DNA from: Chrysaora quinquecirrha
Lineage: Eukaryota; Cnidaria; Scyphozoa; Semaeostomeae; Pelagiidae
Assembly (NCBI GenBank): GCA_014526335.1
Contig: JACTAT010000002.1
Location: 6,418,028 to 6,482,027, forward strand
Length of the DNA stretch: 64,000 nucleotides
Reading direction: 5' to 3'
Both the position numbers and the translations under genes were made by a program. The first letter of the stretch is position 1. The number at the start of each line of letters is the position of its first letter. The notes below the pieces were generated by a model. That model had not been told where the DNA came from. It searched no databases and saw only the letters and a list, made by a program, of their open reading frames with translations. Of this stretch, positions 43,801 through 53,492 are shown piece after piece.

Positions 43801-45886
43801 TATCACTTTTGCTTGTCAAGCAATGTTTTTAGACGTGACCAAACAGTCAAACATTTGTTGTAAAGCAAATTTGAAATGTTAGACCAACAGTGTTTGATCG
43901 TTTGGCCAGGGCCTAAGGCACATTTTAAATGTTGGGAGTCTTATGTTTGAGGCAAAAAGAAAATGTTACACGAGTAATGTTTCTGGTTGTGGCTAAACGA
44001 TCAAAAAATTGCTTGACAAACAAATTTTAAATGTTTATCAAACAATGTTTGATCGTTTGGCCAGGGCCTGAATTAAGATTTGCTTTTCCTGTTGATATTG
44101 GGCTTTATCCTGAATATATGAGTCTAATGTTTCTGCTGAATTCTTATACAGAAAATAAATATTTTGTTTGATTTTTTGTAGATAACGTTCCAAGAATTAT
44201 TATCCTTCCTTGAGCGAAAAGGTGTTGGTATACAGACACGCTTCCTTGGATATACTAGAAAAGAAATAACACATCTTAGTGATTTTATATCTACATTACA
44301 GGTAATTCCAAGATCTTCAAATGTTTTTCCAGGCATGAAATTTAGACCTAAGTGAAGCAATCAAACATTGTTTGCCAAACATTTGAATCTAGCTTGTTTA
44401 ATGTTTGACAGGTTGGTCACTCCACAAAACATTGCTTGCCAAACAGTCTTTGCTTGACACAATCACAATCATTATGCTGAGCAAATTCTGTTTGTCAAGC
44501 ATTGTTTTGTGACGTGGTCAAACGGTCAAACATTGCGCTTAAAGCAAATTTCAAATATTTGACAAACAATGTTTGGCAAGGGTCTTTGAAGTTTCGTTAC
44601 AACAAGAGGGGTGTGCTTTATTTTCATTACTAAATGTTGCTCTTTTATTCTAGACTGCACTTTCTATCAACGTAAAACGAAATTATGTGGAGGTAACTTA
44701 TTACTCCTGTATAATTTTTTTTGTAAATCTTAATCTGGAGCCTGCTGTATTCCCGAAACGTTTCGATCTCTTCGAGTAAATCTAGATGTTTAAGAATGGA
44801 CAATATCTGTGCTAAGTTCTATCTCTACTTCGAATCATTTCTTACATGCACATTGAGTAATAGGAAGGACAAAGATAATTAGGTGAGAAGCTTGGTCCAA
44901 CATAATTAGGCGGTTCTTTCATAAAAGATATGCAAGAGGCTTCCTACCACAAGATGTGGACTCTAAATAAAACGATGTTTGCGGTTGTAGGAGGGATGAG
45001 CAAATGCCCCTTGACTACCCCATTAAGGTTTCGTTCTTTCTTGTTAAAAGCATTTTCATAAGACATTGCGATATCTGTCCAGGAAGTTTGATGACATATC
45101 AAACATGTAATCCATATAGCTTTTGATAACATATAATAGAGAAAGTCGAGTAAAGGTAAAAGAGAAATTTGTTGATTCAAGTTGATTTAATCTCTTCACT
45201 ACCTAGACGTTTATATGCTATTTTATGCTTTGAAGACATTTCTAAGTACGTTAATGCTTTTTGTAGGAGCGTGATGTGGAAAGAACTGTTGGAATTGATA
45301 CTGATTATATTGAAACAAATGATTATGAACTTGAGCAAGAAGATAAAGATTTTCTCATTGAAGTATGTACTGTTTGTTATTTTAAATTCACTACATTTTG
45401 TCGTCATTCTAATTTTAAGGGTTTAAACTTGTCGGAAAATAATTCCTGGAGCCGAATTATTCGACTTCTGTAAATTACAGTTCTAGGGACTCTATGACGC
45501 TGGTGATGATGATGATGATGATGATGATTAGGACTGTGATTCTTACTCATGTTTTTCCTTTCACAGACTGGAGCTCGAGCAACCCGCGCTTTCCTGCGAG
45601 ACTTCGCAAAAAGCATCCTGAATGCCGGAGAAGAGGCAGTGCTATGCTTTCAAAGACATTCTTCGAAAGTCCGCGTTTTAAACGCAAATTCGCTTCACCA
45701 GATAACAACAATACGATGTCAGAAAGAGAACGAAGAACGCCGAACGAAAGCACGAGTACAGCGGCGACTTATATTTCGTCCGACGGAGAAATTACGCCAA
45801 CCGAAGTAAGCTCATCGTATATTTTACGACAAAACTTATCGGTAGAGGATGAATTTGAACTGGGTATTCCGGGGGCATATAGGTGA
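37841..45886 (+). CDS. Patatin-like phospholipase with EF-hands, shared exons
   Basis: Predicted lipid acyl hydrolase. Shared exons: 37841-37988, 38708-38844, 39310-39445, 39828-39923, 40393-40523, 40970-41061, 41676-41760, 42275-42346, 43091-43186, 44182-44301, 44654-44692, 45267-45362 and a last one from 45567; all borders GT-AG, all phases match. Catalytic Ser is in GASVG (RVAGASVGAIVASLVALG) and catalytic Asp in the DGG of VYVDGGLLCNYPIHAFDG. The oxyanion hole GGGxKG is supplied by exon A, B, C or D. Middle blocks LPNLLQGFGWNPGRRLLKWF and TPIRTAVRMSTAMPGVFQ are typical. After a basic coiled segment (KRRKMRMKQQ) come an EF-hand with His at loop position 1 (HIDDDGVINERE) and a canonical one (DTDDDGEITFQE), then an acidic tail. 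In the last exon the phase-correct frame stops at 45809, while a -1 frame to 45886 looks more protein-like. Human PNPLA proteins lack EF-hands. Confidence 0.88.
38925..39051. mobile_element. F3 element, decayed copy
   Basis: Left AGACTTATTACCTGAGTT and right AACTAGGTAATAAGTCTA are inverted repeats. The interior differs from other F3 copies and no clear target duplication remains. In the patatin intron after the exon ending at 38844. Confidence 0.55.
39595..39730. mobile_element. F2 repeat, decayed fragment
   Basis: Ends with TTCGCGATTCTTAAGTTTTG and TACAACTCAAAG, matching the right end of other F2 copies (for example 62824-62850). Patatin intron. Confidence 0.5.
39955..40300. repeat. ACCTG/ACGTG pentanucleotide array
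   Basis: Pentamers of the ACCTG, ATCTG and ACGTG type, then a CTTGT run at 40258-40286. Same repeat chemistry as 30930-31440. It lies between the exon carrying the catalytic Asp and the next exon. Confidence 0.9.
41360..41540 (+). mobile_element. tRNA-headed SINE (GCGTCACAGCCAGG family)
   Basis: Head with GTGGCGTAATCCAGC (A-box region) and GGTCAGGGTTCGAGC (B box), then body CATGGTAGCGTCACAGCCAG, GTCAAGGTCT, TTGACCTGCTACTGAGATGC and a CTTCAC tail. Same body as 24838-24965 and 61575-61775. In a patatin intron. Confidence 0.7.
41815..42090. mobile_element. F4 foldback MITE, copy 4
   Basis: The clearest copy: begins GGCCTAGCTAAACTAGGAGA and ends CATGTCTCCAAGTTTAGCCA, with GTCGCGCG inside each end and CACCTCGGAAACTTTGTAGC in the interior. 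Patatin intron. Confidence 0.9.
42444..42708. mobile_element. F1 palindromic MITE, copy
   Basis: Begins AGGCCCTGGCCAAACGATCA and ends TTTGATCGTTTGGCAGGAGC. The interior repeats GCTTGTCAAACA-type words in both directions, so the whole element can fold on itself. No coding capacity. In a patatin intron. Confidence 0.88.
42826..42985. mobile_element. F2 repeat, partial copy
   Basis: Contains ACCAATTAGAAAGTGAAGC, ACACAATCAGCTTTTGGAAT, GAGAAAACGAGC and ACAAAACTGG in F2 order. Patatin intron. Confidence 0.65.
43302..43916. mobile_element. Two F1 copies, one nested or abutting, with a CAAAACACGTCCC array
   Basis: Begins AGGCCGTTGCCAAACGATCA at 43302. A second left end GGCGGCCAAACGAGCAAAC is at 43636. 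The block closes with TTTGATCGTTTGGCCAGGGC at about 43895-43914. Between 43400 and 43500 is a small array of CAAAACACGTCCC units, a local amplification of F1 sequence. Confidence 0.8.
43990..44073. mobile_element. F1, short internally deleted copy
   Basis: Only about 84 bp: GTGGCTAAACGATCAAAAAA to TTTGATCGTTTGGCCAGGGC. It keeps the ends but lacks most of the interior, typical of a deletion derivative. Confidence 0.75.
44349..44590. mobile_element. F1 palindromic MITE, copy
   Basis: AGTGAAGCAATCAAACATTG at the left and GACAAACAATGTTTGGCAAG at the right, with central GTTTTGTGACGTGGTCAAAC. Ends are more diverged than in other copies. Patatin intron. Confidence 0.7.
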
Positions 45887-45999
45887 TAAAATAAGTTGCA
45901 TATTCATTCACTGTAAACATAACTTATTTCATTATCGGAAATGTAATTTCTTAACTGCTTGACGAAAATTATTTCCAACGTGAGCAAACCGTCTTATAC

Positions 46000-46390
46000 C
46001 AGGGTTTTTTTAAGAAAAATTTAGAACTGCACACTATCCTTATTGTCCAATAAGTGAAGAAAGTAGAATTTACGAAGTTTGACGTAAATATAACTCAATG
46101 CTCTCAGTCAGTGGTTATAGGCATGCTCTCCAAGAAAGATTTTAAATTTTATTGGTCTAGAATCGCTGTGATTGGAATGTGCAAAATCTAACTATGAGAC
46201 CAGGCCATTTTGCTGACTCGAGCAAAAAATATACCTACCGTTGATTATTTGGTATAGGGCGACAAGTACTTAAAATAATGTGAATTATGTTTCATGCCAA
46301 TTTCTCCACTGCACAATTTATCTTTAAGAAGCTCACAAAATTTTTTAGAACTGCACATTTTGTGTAGAACTGCACGTTAAAAAAACCTGT
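46000..46390. mobile_element. Inverted-repeat element with AGAACTGCAC motifs (F11)
   Basis: Left CAGGGTTTTTTTAAG and TTTAGAACTGCACA are mirrored in order by TTTAGAACTGCACATTTTGT and GTTAAAAAAACCTG at the right. Downstream of the patatin stop, so the gene's 3' end lies before or inside it. Confidence 0.5.
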
Positions 46391-46588
46391 CTTATACGTC
46401 GAAAAACCTGCAGTCTTATGTTTGAAAACAATGTTAGATCGACTGACAAGGACATGAATGTTTTTCGATACGTAATAAAAGTGGAGTGAAGCGAGGTCCA
46501 TAAAAATGGCCAGTTTCAACCCATGTAGGCTATCGTCAACCTTATCAAATAGTCTAAGTAAAGAAGAAATGTGTGCTGAGAAGTTATA

Positions 46589-46854
46589 ACAGGTCCAGGC
46601 CACACGATAAAACATTTTTTGTCAAACATTTGAAATTTGCTTGTAAAGCAAAATGTTTGACGGTTTTGCTTTCTCACAAAATATTGCTTGTCCAGCATGT
46701 GCTGCTTTCAGCAAACGAAAAAAGCTTTTGTACTATTTCAAGAACATTGCGAAAGACAAACAATGTTTTTTGACATCGCAAAACGGCGAAACATTGTTTC
46801 GAAAGCAAATCTCAAATGTTTTGCCAACAATGTTTGATCGTTTGGTATAGGCCT
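46589..46854. mobile_element. F1 palindromic MITE, copy
   Basis: AGGTCCAGGCCACACGATAA to TTTGATCGTTTGGTATAGGC, with TTGTCAAACATTTGAAATTT and inverse words inside. Intergenic between patatin and tetraspanin. Confidence 0.8.
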
Positions 46855-47093
46855 AGCAACTCGACTTTAAAGTTGTTTTTTTTATATATTTCTTTCTGAA
46901 ATGCTGGTGTACAAAATTTATAAACATATTGTATATAAATCAATGTTTTTTGACAAAAATGTAAATTTACATAGCGTAAACATTTTGAGAAATTATTTGG
47001 ATGTAAAATCATATTGTTTGCAACTTCTTGTTGAAACTCTCTTTAGTTTTACTGTGTCAAACTGAAATATTTTGGGACTAAATAGCTATTTAA

Positions 47094-47358
47094 GCTATGG
47101 CTAAACTAGGAGACATGTTGCACGCAACATTGTATTCGGAGTATCTCCCAGGGCGGCTAAACAAGCGAGCGGCATGTCCCCCGAGTCGCGGAGACAAGAA
47201 ATATTTCTGTTGTCTCCCAGAAACAATCGCGTGTTTCTCGCCATAAATTTTGTTGTGCGCTACAAAGTTTTCGAGGTGGTTAAACTGGGAGACATTGTGT
47301 GGACATGTAATGGACGACAATATTGCGCGCCACTTGTCTCCTGGTTTAGCCAGGCCTT
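47094..47358. mobile_element. F4 foldback MITE, copy 5
   Basis: Begins CTATGGCTAAACTAGGAGAC and ends CACTTGTCTCCTGGTTTAGC. The internal GCGGAGACAAGAAATATTTC block and TTGTTGTGCGCTACAAAGTT are shared with other copies. Confidence 0.85.
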
Positions 47359-47361
47359 ATA

Positions 47362-47519
47362 CTCTCCTCCGCGAGGTTTCTTTAAAAAAAATAAAAGAAG
47401 AGAAGGAAAGGAAAGTTTCCTTTCTTCCTTTTCTTCCATCGCAAAATTACGAGCCAAGGAACAGTAGACCACAAAACGCACAAAACTAGAGAGAAACAAA
47501 AAAACCTCGCGGAGGAGAG
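47362..47519. mobile_element. Small perfect-ended palindromic element
   Basis: CTCTCCTCCGCGAGG at 47362-47376 is exactly mirrored by CCTCGCGGAGGAGAG at 47505-47519. The interior holds a short AG-rich foldback (GGAAAGTTTCC). It starts 3 bp after the F4 copy ends; AGGCCT lies outside both ends. Only copy in the window. Confidence 0.7.
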
Positions 47520-49173
47520 AACAGGCCTCACATGCTCAACCTTACGGCTAGAGATTGTCAGAAAAATAAAGGCAGGGTTTTTGAAGGGTGCAGTGGCGTA
47601 GCGAGCATCATCGGCAAGCACCAATGCTGCGTCCTCTGCATTCTATTTTAAGTTACATTTTAAGTAAAACCGTGATTTTTCATCAAGTTTATTACCCTAT
47701 AAAATTTTACAATGAAAGGGTGCGCTGTTTTCGGACTTTTATCTATTCTGAATTCTGTAGAAAATAAACTACGCAGGCTAGATTCCGAACCCAAAAAACG
47801 CGCTTTCTGGAAAACGAAAGACTTTACAATTAGAATGACGCACAGAATGACACATAGAAATTACCCCTCTTTGGGGATCACCAACCAACAACAACAACAA
47901 CTCAATCCACCTCGCTCGACTCTGGCATCAGTTTTGGTGATCCTTCCAAGTTGATCCGTCTTGGACATTAATGACAAAATTTTGTAATAATTGTTGAATT
48001 TCCAGAACAACAATTGTATAAAATTCAAGATTTGACACGTCACTCGCTCGCAGTTCTCCTTTTTTGTTGACAAAGAAGCTTGCTGGCTGGTCAAGACACA
48101 CAAAACGTCGGAGTGGGTTAGGGCCTATAGGCCATCGTCGTGTCCTGCCAGTGGGCCTAAATTTAAATTTCAAGACAGACAGAATGGCTGGTCGATACGT
48201 TTCCACGGATGCTTAAAGTGTTGCCTTTACGTATTAAACTTCTTGTATTTGGTGAGTTACCTATTCTATGAAAACAATAAGGTTGATATGATGATGATCC
48301 AGTCTGGCAGAGTTGGGCACTTGCACACCCAAGTTTTTCAATAGAGCAATAGGCTAACAATGGGATAGAACAATAGAAAGGGGCTCTTGCACATCCGAGA
48401 TCTCGTTGAAAAAGCCATACTCTGCAACCGGGATGATGATGATGATGATGATGAAATGGATTTGATGATGAGATGGATCTGATCTCTAAACTACTTTCGA
48501 CAATTTCTATCTGTCTAGTCTATACTACTACTCTAGGCAAGGCAAGCGCAAGCGCAAGGTGAACGTACAATGATTGGATAGGGAATGCTGAAAATCGAAA
48601 ACACCAATATACTGATATAGGAAATGCTTGAAGCTCCACTCCATAAAGGGGGTTACGTTAATTGATTGGCAATCTTTCCAACTTCCCACGAATCTTCTGG
48701 AAGTTGCCAACTGCTGATTAGTGGCACAAACAGTGCACATGAGGAGAAAGAATGATGACGCAGCCACAATTGATTAATTTTAGAATATGGTATGTGCTCC
48801 CAAGGCATCATCACCACCACCACCATCATCATCATTGTCAACATCGTCATCATCGTTATCATATAGCACTCAAGAATCACAGAATTCTTCGTACATAGTG
48901 AAAGGGTCCCTGTGTTTCTCGATTGGTTAAATTGCCATGGATAAGATGCACCCATGCAGGCCTTGCCATAACAAAATAGTGCTGCTTTAAAAAACGAAGT
49001 CCTCAGAAACCCAAGGGGCTCTGTTTCACACACCTACTTACAATTGCCAAAAATGAATGAACCCTGGGGGATTCTAGGCATGCCCACTTGATTGAGCTAT
49101 TGTTCTCCAAGCAATGGGGCATTTTTTCTATTGTTTTTGCCAAATTGAGCTAATTTTAGCATTTTCATTTCAG
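47520..49173. other. Upstream region of the tetraspanin gene; first exon not found
   Basis: The tetraspanin lacks its first coding exon (family start with CGGF and the beginning of helix 1), which should lie here or to the left. I could not identify it. A (GAT)n run at 48430-48460 and a (CAC/CAT)n run at 48810-48860 are present. Short frames here have no recognised product. Confidence 0.4.
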
Positions 49174-50674
49174 ATAATAGCCTTGATAATGATGACATTA
49201 CCAGTTTACTTCAAAGTCCATTCTCTTCTGAGCAGTTGGCCGATTAATGGTGGCATAATTTCTGCTGGAGTTTTTCTACTTTTAATTTCGCTTGCTGGTA
49301 TTTACGGGGCTTGGAGGCAACATCAGATCATTCTTTTCTTTGTATCCTTTTGTCGTATTAACTGCATAGTGCATATTAGTGCATTTGGCTAGCTCAAGCC
49401 ATATACCAGTCTTAAGCCAGGCTTGTGTTAGTCTAATATTGGGCCAATGAGTACCTTGGTGACAAACTTTAAAATTATTGTCAAATTTTGGATGCCACAC
49501 CCACTAGATGCCACACCCAGAGGTGCTGAAAGCAAGGCATTGGGGCACCAGGTAGCAGAGGCAGAAAATTCAGGCAAAATATTGAGAAAGTCAAAGAGAT
49601 TCATAATTTTGATTAGGGCAAGGGGGGAATTGCCCCCACTGCCCCATACTTCCAGCACTGATGCTTTTTGAGCCACATCTGGGTATAAATTCTGCCTTAG
49701 TTTATTGTTTTGGTCTGTTGCTGATGCTCTTACTTTGAGGAGTGTCAGACAAAAAAAAGCTTTGAAGTATGCCCAAAAATGTTTCTGCCGTTCATCGCAA
49801 TTTTGAAGTTCTGTACTGTTCAAAAACTATTCGCTTCGTCAAGCAAAGCTTCTTCAAAGTGTGTAATGTTAATGAATTCTGACCTCAGTTTTGCTTAACT
49901 TGAATCATAGTACATGGTAATCCTTGTTGTTTTGTTTATTCTGATGTTCGCGTTCTCATTGGCTGCTCTTGCAATGAGCCAGCAACAACAATATCAAGCA
50001 CTAAAAACAGGATGGGCTAATTCACGATTTTCAACAAAACGAGATCTCCAAAAACTCGGTGACTGCTGTGGTTTTGAAGATAAAAATGTAACCACTGGAA
50101 ATATGGGACATCCATCTTGTGTAGAGGTAAGAGCTACAGATTTAATCTCTATTACTAAGATGCTTATTATGCAAATGAGATGCCCCACTGTTATGGGCCC
50201 TTGTTCGATTGAAAAAGAAAGGCTTTTTCCCTGGGCCACCTAGAGATGCGCTTTTTTCTTTAATCGATCCCGTTTCTGGCCGGACACTGTTTAAATCAAC
50301 TACTAATTAACTAACTAAGTTAACTAACTAACTAACCAACTAACTAACTAACCAACTAACTAACTAACCAACTGGCTTACTCTAACTAACTAACTTAATA
50401 ACTAACTAATTAAATAACTAACAAACGAACTAGCTAACTAACTAACTAATTAAGTAACCAACTTATAAACTAACTAACTATCTAACTAACCAACTAACTG
50501 ATTGACTAGCTAAGTGACCAACTAACTTATTAAGTAGCTAAATAACAAACAAACTAACTAACTGACTAACTGACTAACTAACTGACTAAATAAGTAACAA
50601 ACAAACAAACTAACTAACCAACTATCTAATTTGCTAACTAACTAACGAACTAAGTAACTAACTAACGAACTAAG

Positions 50675-50726
<52 letters not shown>

Positions 50727-52917
50727 CAAGTAACTAACTCTAACTAACCAACTTAATAACTAATTAACTAACTAAATAGCTAACTAACTAACCAACTAAC
50801 TAATTAACTAACTAACCAACTAATTAACTAACTAATTAACTAATTGGCTATCTAACTAACTTACTAGCTAACTAACTAACCAATTAACCAATTAAGTAAG
50901 TAACCAACTAACTAATTAACTAATTATTCAACGAACTAATGAACTAACCAAGTAACCAACTAACAAATTAACTAACTAACTAATTAACTAATTAAATAAC
51001 AACTAACTAGCTAACTAACTAACAAACTAACTAACAAACAAACAAACTAACTAACTAACTAGTTCACTAATTAACTTATTAACCAACTAATTGATTAACT
51101 AACTAATGAACTAACAAGCTAACTAACTAACTAACTAATTAACTTACTTACTAACAAACGAACTAAGTTATCAACTAACTAACTTAGCAACTTACCTATT
51201 TTATCCAACGAAACATTGTAGGTCCCCATTCACAAGAAGCTTTACAAAAGTTTTAAGGTTTTTGGGTTGGTTATCTCACCTTCATATTCATCTTTCATTT
51301 TAGCTTCCTTGCTGTAGAGGATCAAATCACATTTCTTGTCCAAAATGCAACACATGTTTAAAAGAGTTGGAAACAAACAGTTTCAAGAAGTTTCGACAAG
51401 CAACTGGTGGTGTTGCATTGTTCTTCAGTTTTTCAATGGTAAGAGTTACTTTGTCACTTCCGAATATGACGAATCTTTAAAAACAAATGTTTATTAAAGG
51501 CTTGCCAGTTTGCGACTAGAAGCATAGACTTCTTTGGACTAGGTTTACTTTTTGAGAAACGAAACTTCAAATTGAATTGTAAGACCAATACGGCGACAAA
51601 TAAAACATTGTACAGTGTGACAGAGCAGTTTAAACAAGACGACAGAGCAGCTTAATCAATATTTTTTCAATCAAGTCATTGCGACGAATTCATATGACAA
51701 ATTCAGTATAATAAGTAAATGGCTAGACCTTTGATAAAAAAAAATGCGACTTACAATGTTTCGCTAAGTTACAACTAGCATCTTCAGGTAAATAAGCATA
51801 GCAGCACTGGTTAATTTATACAATTAAATACAATGAGATTAATAGAGCTTGAAATAATTGAAGGCAGACAAGAAAATTCTTACAAAATCACGGCAAAATT
51901 AAAACGGAAACAAAGGAATAGGTCTATATCAACTGCTCTGTCGCACTGTACAATGTTTTTGGTCGCCGTTTTGGTGTTACAATTCTTTGGACTACTTCTT
52001 CTAGCCTGTGTCGATGGCCATAACAAGGGTAGTCTTAGACTACCTTTACACGATGCGGATGCCAGCACAATTTGAAAACGGAACAAAATGTGACGGCAGT
52101 AAAATCTTTGCTAGCGTTCACACGATATCGGCACGATACCGTTTTCAAATTGTGCAGACTAGAGTTCCGTTTTCAAAGTGTGCCATTTTAAAAATCGTAC
52201 CAGCACATTTTTTAATGCCATCTTAGTGTGAACGGGAGGTCAATTCGTACTATTTTTTTTCCGTTTTCAAAATGTGCAGTTTTCAAATTGTACCTGAACA
52301 TTTTTATGCCGTCTTCGTGCAAACGGGAAGCCGATTCGTAAAATTTTTCTTCCGTTTTCAAATTGTGCCGTTTTAAATTGTACCGGCACATTTTTATGCC
52401 GTATTCGTGTAAACGGGAGGCCAATTCGTAACATTTTTGTTCCGTTTCAAATGGTGCCGGCATCATGCGAACGTAGTCTTATACCCTTCGTATGGTCTGA
52501 GACGTTCTTGAGGGTTTTCTGCGAAGTCTGCAAATTTCCAGGGAATGATACCTATTTTAATGTTAGTCAAATTCAGTTTTGATTCCCTCTTGATTCTGAA
52601 CATGTTTAGGTTAGGTAAGGTTTATTTTTTATCGTTAGCTACAAAGGTAGAAGTTACTATGATCAAATCGTAAATGATCTGGTACTGGGTCTATAGTCTC
52701 CATAAAAACATAGTCTCTATAAAAACAGGCAAGATAAATCTTCAGACCTGTTCCTGTTAGGTAAGGCTCTCGATATTCATTCTTCATGGGTTATTTATCT
52801 CAGAACTTATCTAGTCTTTTCATGTGTTGTTTTTCGTTTTAGTTTCTTGGTGTTTATTTTGCATTCAAATATCGTCATCTGAGAAATCCAACTGCCAATC
52901 CAAACCAGTTCTTATAA
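49174..52917 (+). CDS. TSPAN31-like: Tetraspanin of the TSPAN13/31 group, first exon missing
   Basis: Four-helix membrane protein that organises membrane microdomains. Exons seen: 49174-49341, 49911-50126, 51304-51438, 52843-52917, all phase 0 with GT-AG borders, giving 197 residues to the TAA at 52915-52917. Features in order: end of helix 1 and helix 2 (GGIISAGVFLLLISLAGIYG), the intracellular AWRQHQIILFF, helix 3 (YMVILVVLFILMFAFSLAAL), a large extracellular loop with the diagnostic CCGF and a later PCC, HISC and CPKCNTC cysteines, helix 4 beginning GGVALFFSFSM, and a C-tail ending RNPTANPNQFL. The loop layout and the NP-x-x-FL tail fit TSPAN13/31, not CD9-like tetraspanins. The frame before 49174 continues to an ATG at 49114, but without a proper helix 1, so I expect a separate first exon upstream. 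Confidence 0.88.
49655..49835. mobile_element. F2 repeat, partial copy
   Basis: Contains AGCCACATCTGGGTATAAAT, TTGTTTTGGTCTGTTGCTGA, GTATGCCCAAAAATGTTTCT and CATCGCAATTTTGAAGTTCT, the right half of F2. In the tetraspanin intron. Confidence 0.7.
50300..51195. repeat. AACT tetranucleotide array, about 0.9 kb
   Basis: Nearly pure TAACTAAC units with many point variants (AACC, AATT, AAAC). It fills most of the tetraspanin intron between the CCGF exon and the next exon. Too long and regular for a transposon; a microsatellite expansion. Confidence 0.95.
52027..52487. mobile_element. Inverted-repeat element with internal tandem units (F8)
   Basis: The left end AGTCTTAGACTACCTTTACA and CAGCACAATTTGAAAACGGA are mirrored at the right by CCGTTTCAAATGGTGCCGGC and GCGAACGTAGTCTTA. 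Inside, a unit of about 85 bp (CATTTTTATGCCGTCTTCGT, AAACGGGA, CCAATTCGTA, TTCCGTTTTCAAA) is repeated about three times. In the last tetraspanin intron. Confidence 0.75.
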
Positions 52918-53160
52918 GGAAGGTCGAATTGAGAGAACTTTACAACGTTATGCAGAGAACACTAAGACACACACAAAGAAACCCGATAAAGTCAGGTGAA
53001 AATTTCATACATTTAAGGCCTAGGCATCAAAAACGCCTTCTACTCTACTGGGGGAGGGGAATGTTAAGTGTCTCCCATGTTTAGCTACTTGAGAAGCTGT
53101 TGTTTCCACTTCTTGTAGAACTGCTTGAGCCTGGAGGTACTTCATTGTTCAAATGACTAG
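52918..53160. other. Tetraspanin 3' flank
   Basis: Likely 3' UTR of the tetraspanin. Includes a short F4-like word (GTGTCTCCCATGTTTAGCTA at 53070). No clear AATAAA was noted. Confidence 0.4.
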
Positions 53161-53492
53161 ACGTGCCGCCCAGTTTTTTCAAACGCACCCATGTCTACCG
53201 ATAAATTATGTTACTCGTGGTACCCATGTAAAGAAAAAACAACAAAATTATTTACCCATTTGTACCAATATCTCAAATATTTGAACCCAATTTAACGCCT
53301 GAGGCAACTCTAAATGCGGCGAAAAGGCATTTGCGCTGAAATCAAAACGCACTTTTTATCAGGCTTTTCAAAGCAATGAATGTCTAAAAATTTTTATGTA
53401 TTTTACTACCAATGTGTTGAGATTCTTTACGAAAAATCAACCCATATGTAGGGAAATTGGCGCTGAAAAAGTTACCCATTTGGGCGGCACGT
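53161..53492. mobile_element. Inverted-repeat MITE with ACGTGCCGCCCA ends
   Basis: ACGTGCCGCCCA at 53161 is exactly mirrored by TGGGCGGCACGT ending at 53492, with subterminal CACCCATG/TACCCATTTG repeats. 332 bp, AT-rich interior, no coding frame. Flanking CTAG/TTAG hints at a short target duplication. Confidence 0.8.

Noticed and set aside
42600..44600. Minus- and plus-strand frames of 60-130 codons in patatin introns
   Set aside because: They lie in F1 palindromes or the CAAAACACGTCCC array and have no conserved motif.
47712..47954. 80-codon frame starting MKGCAVFGLLSILNSV as tetraspanin start exon
   Set aside because: No helix 1 or CGGF pattern, and no suitable donor in phase.
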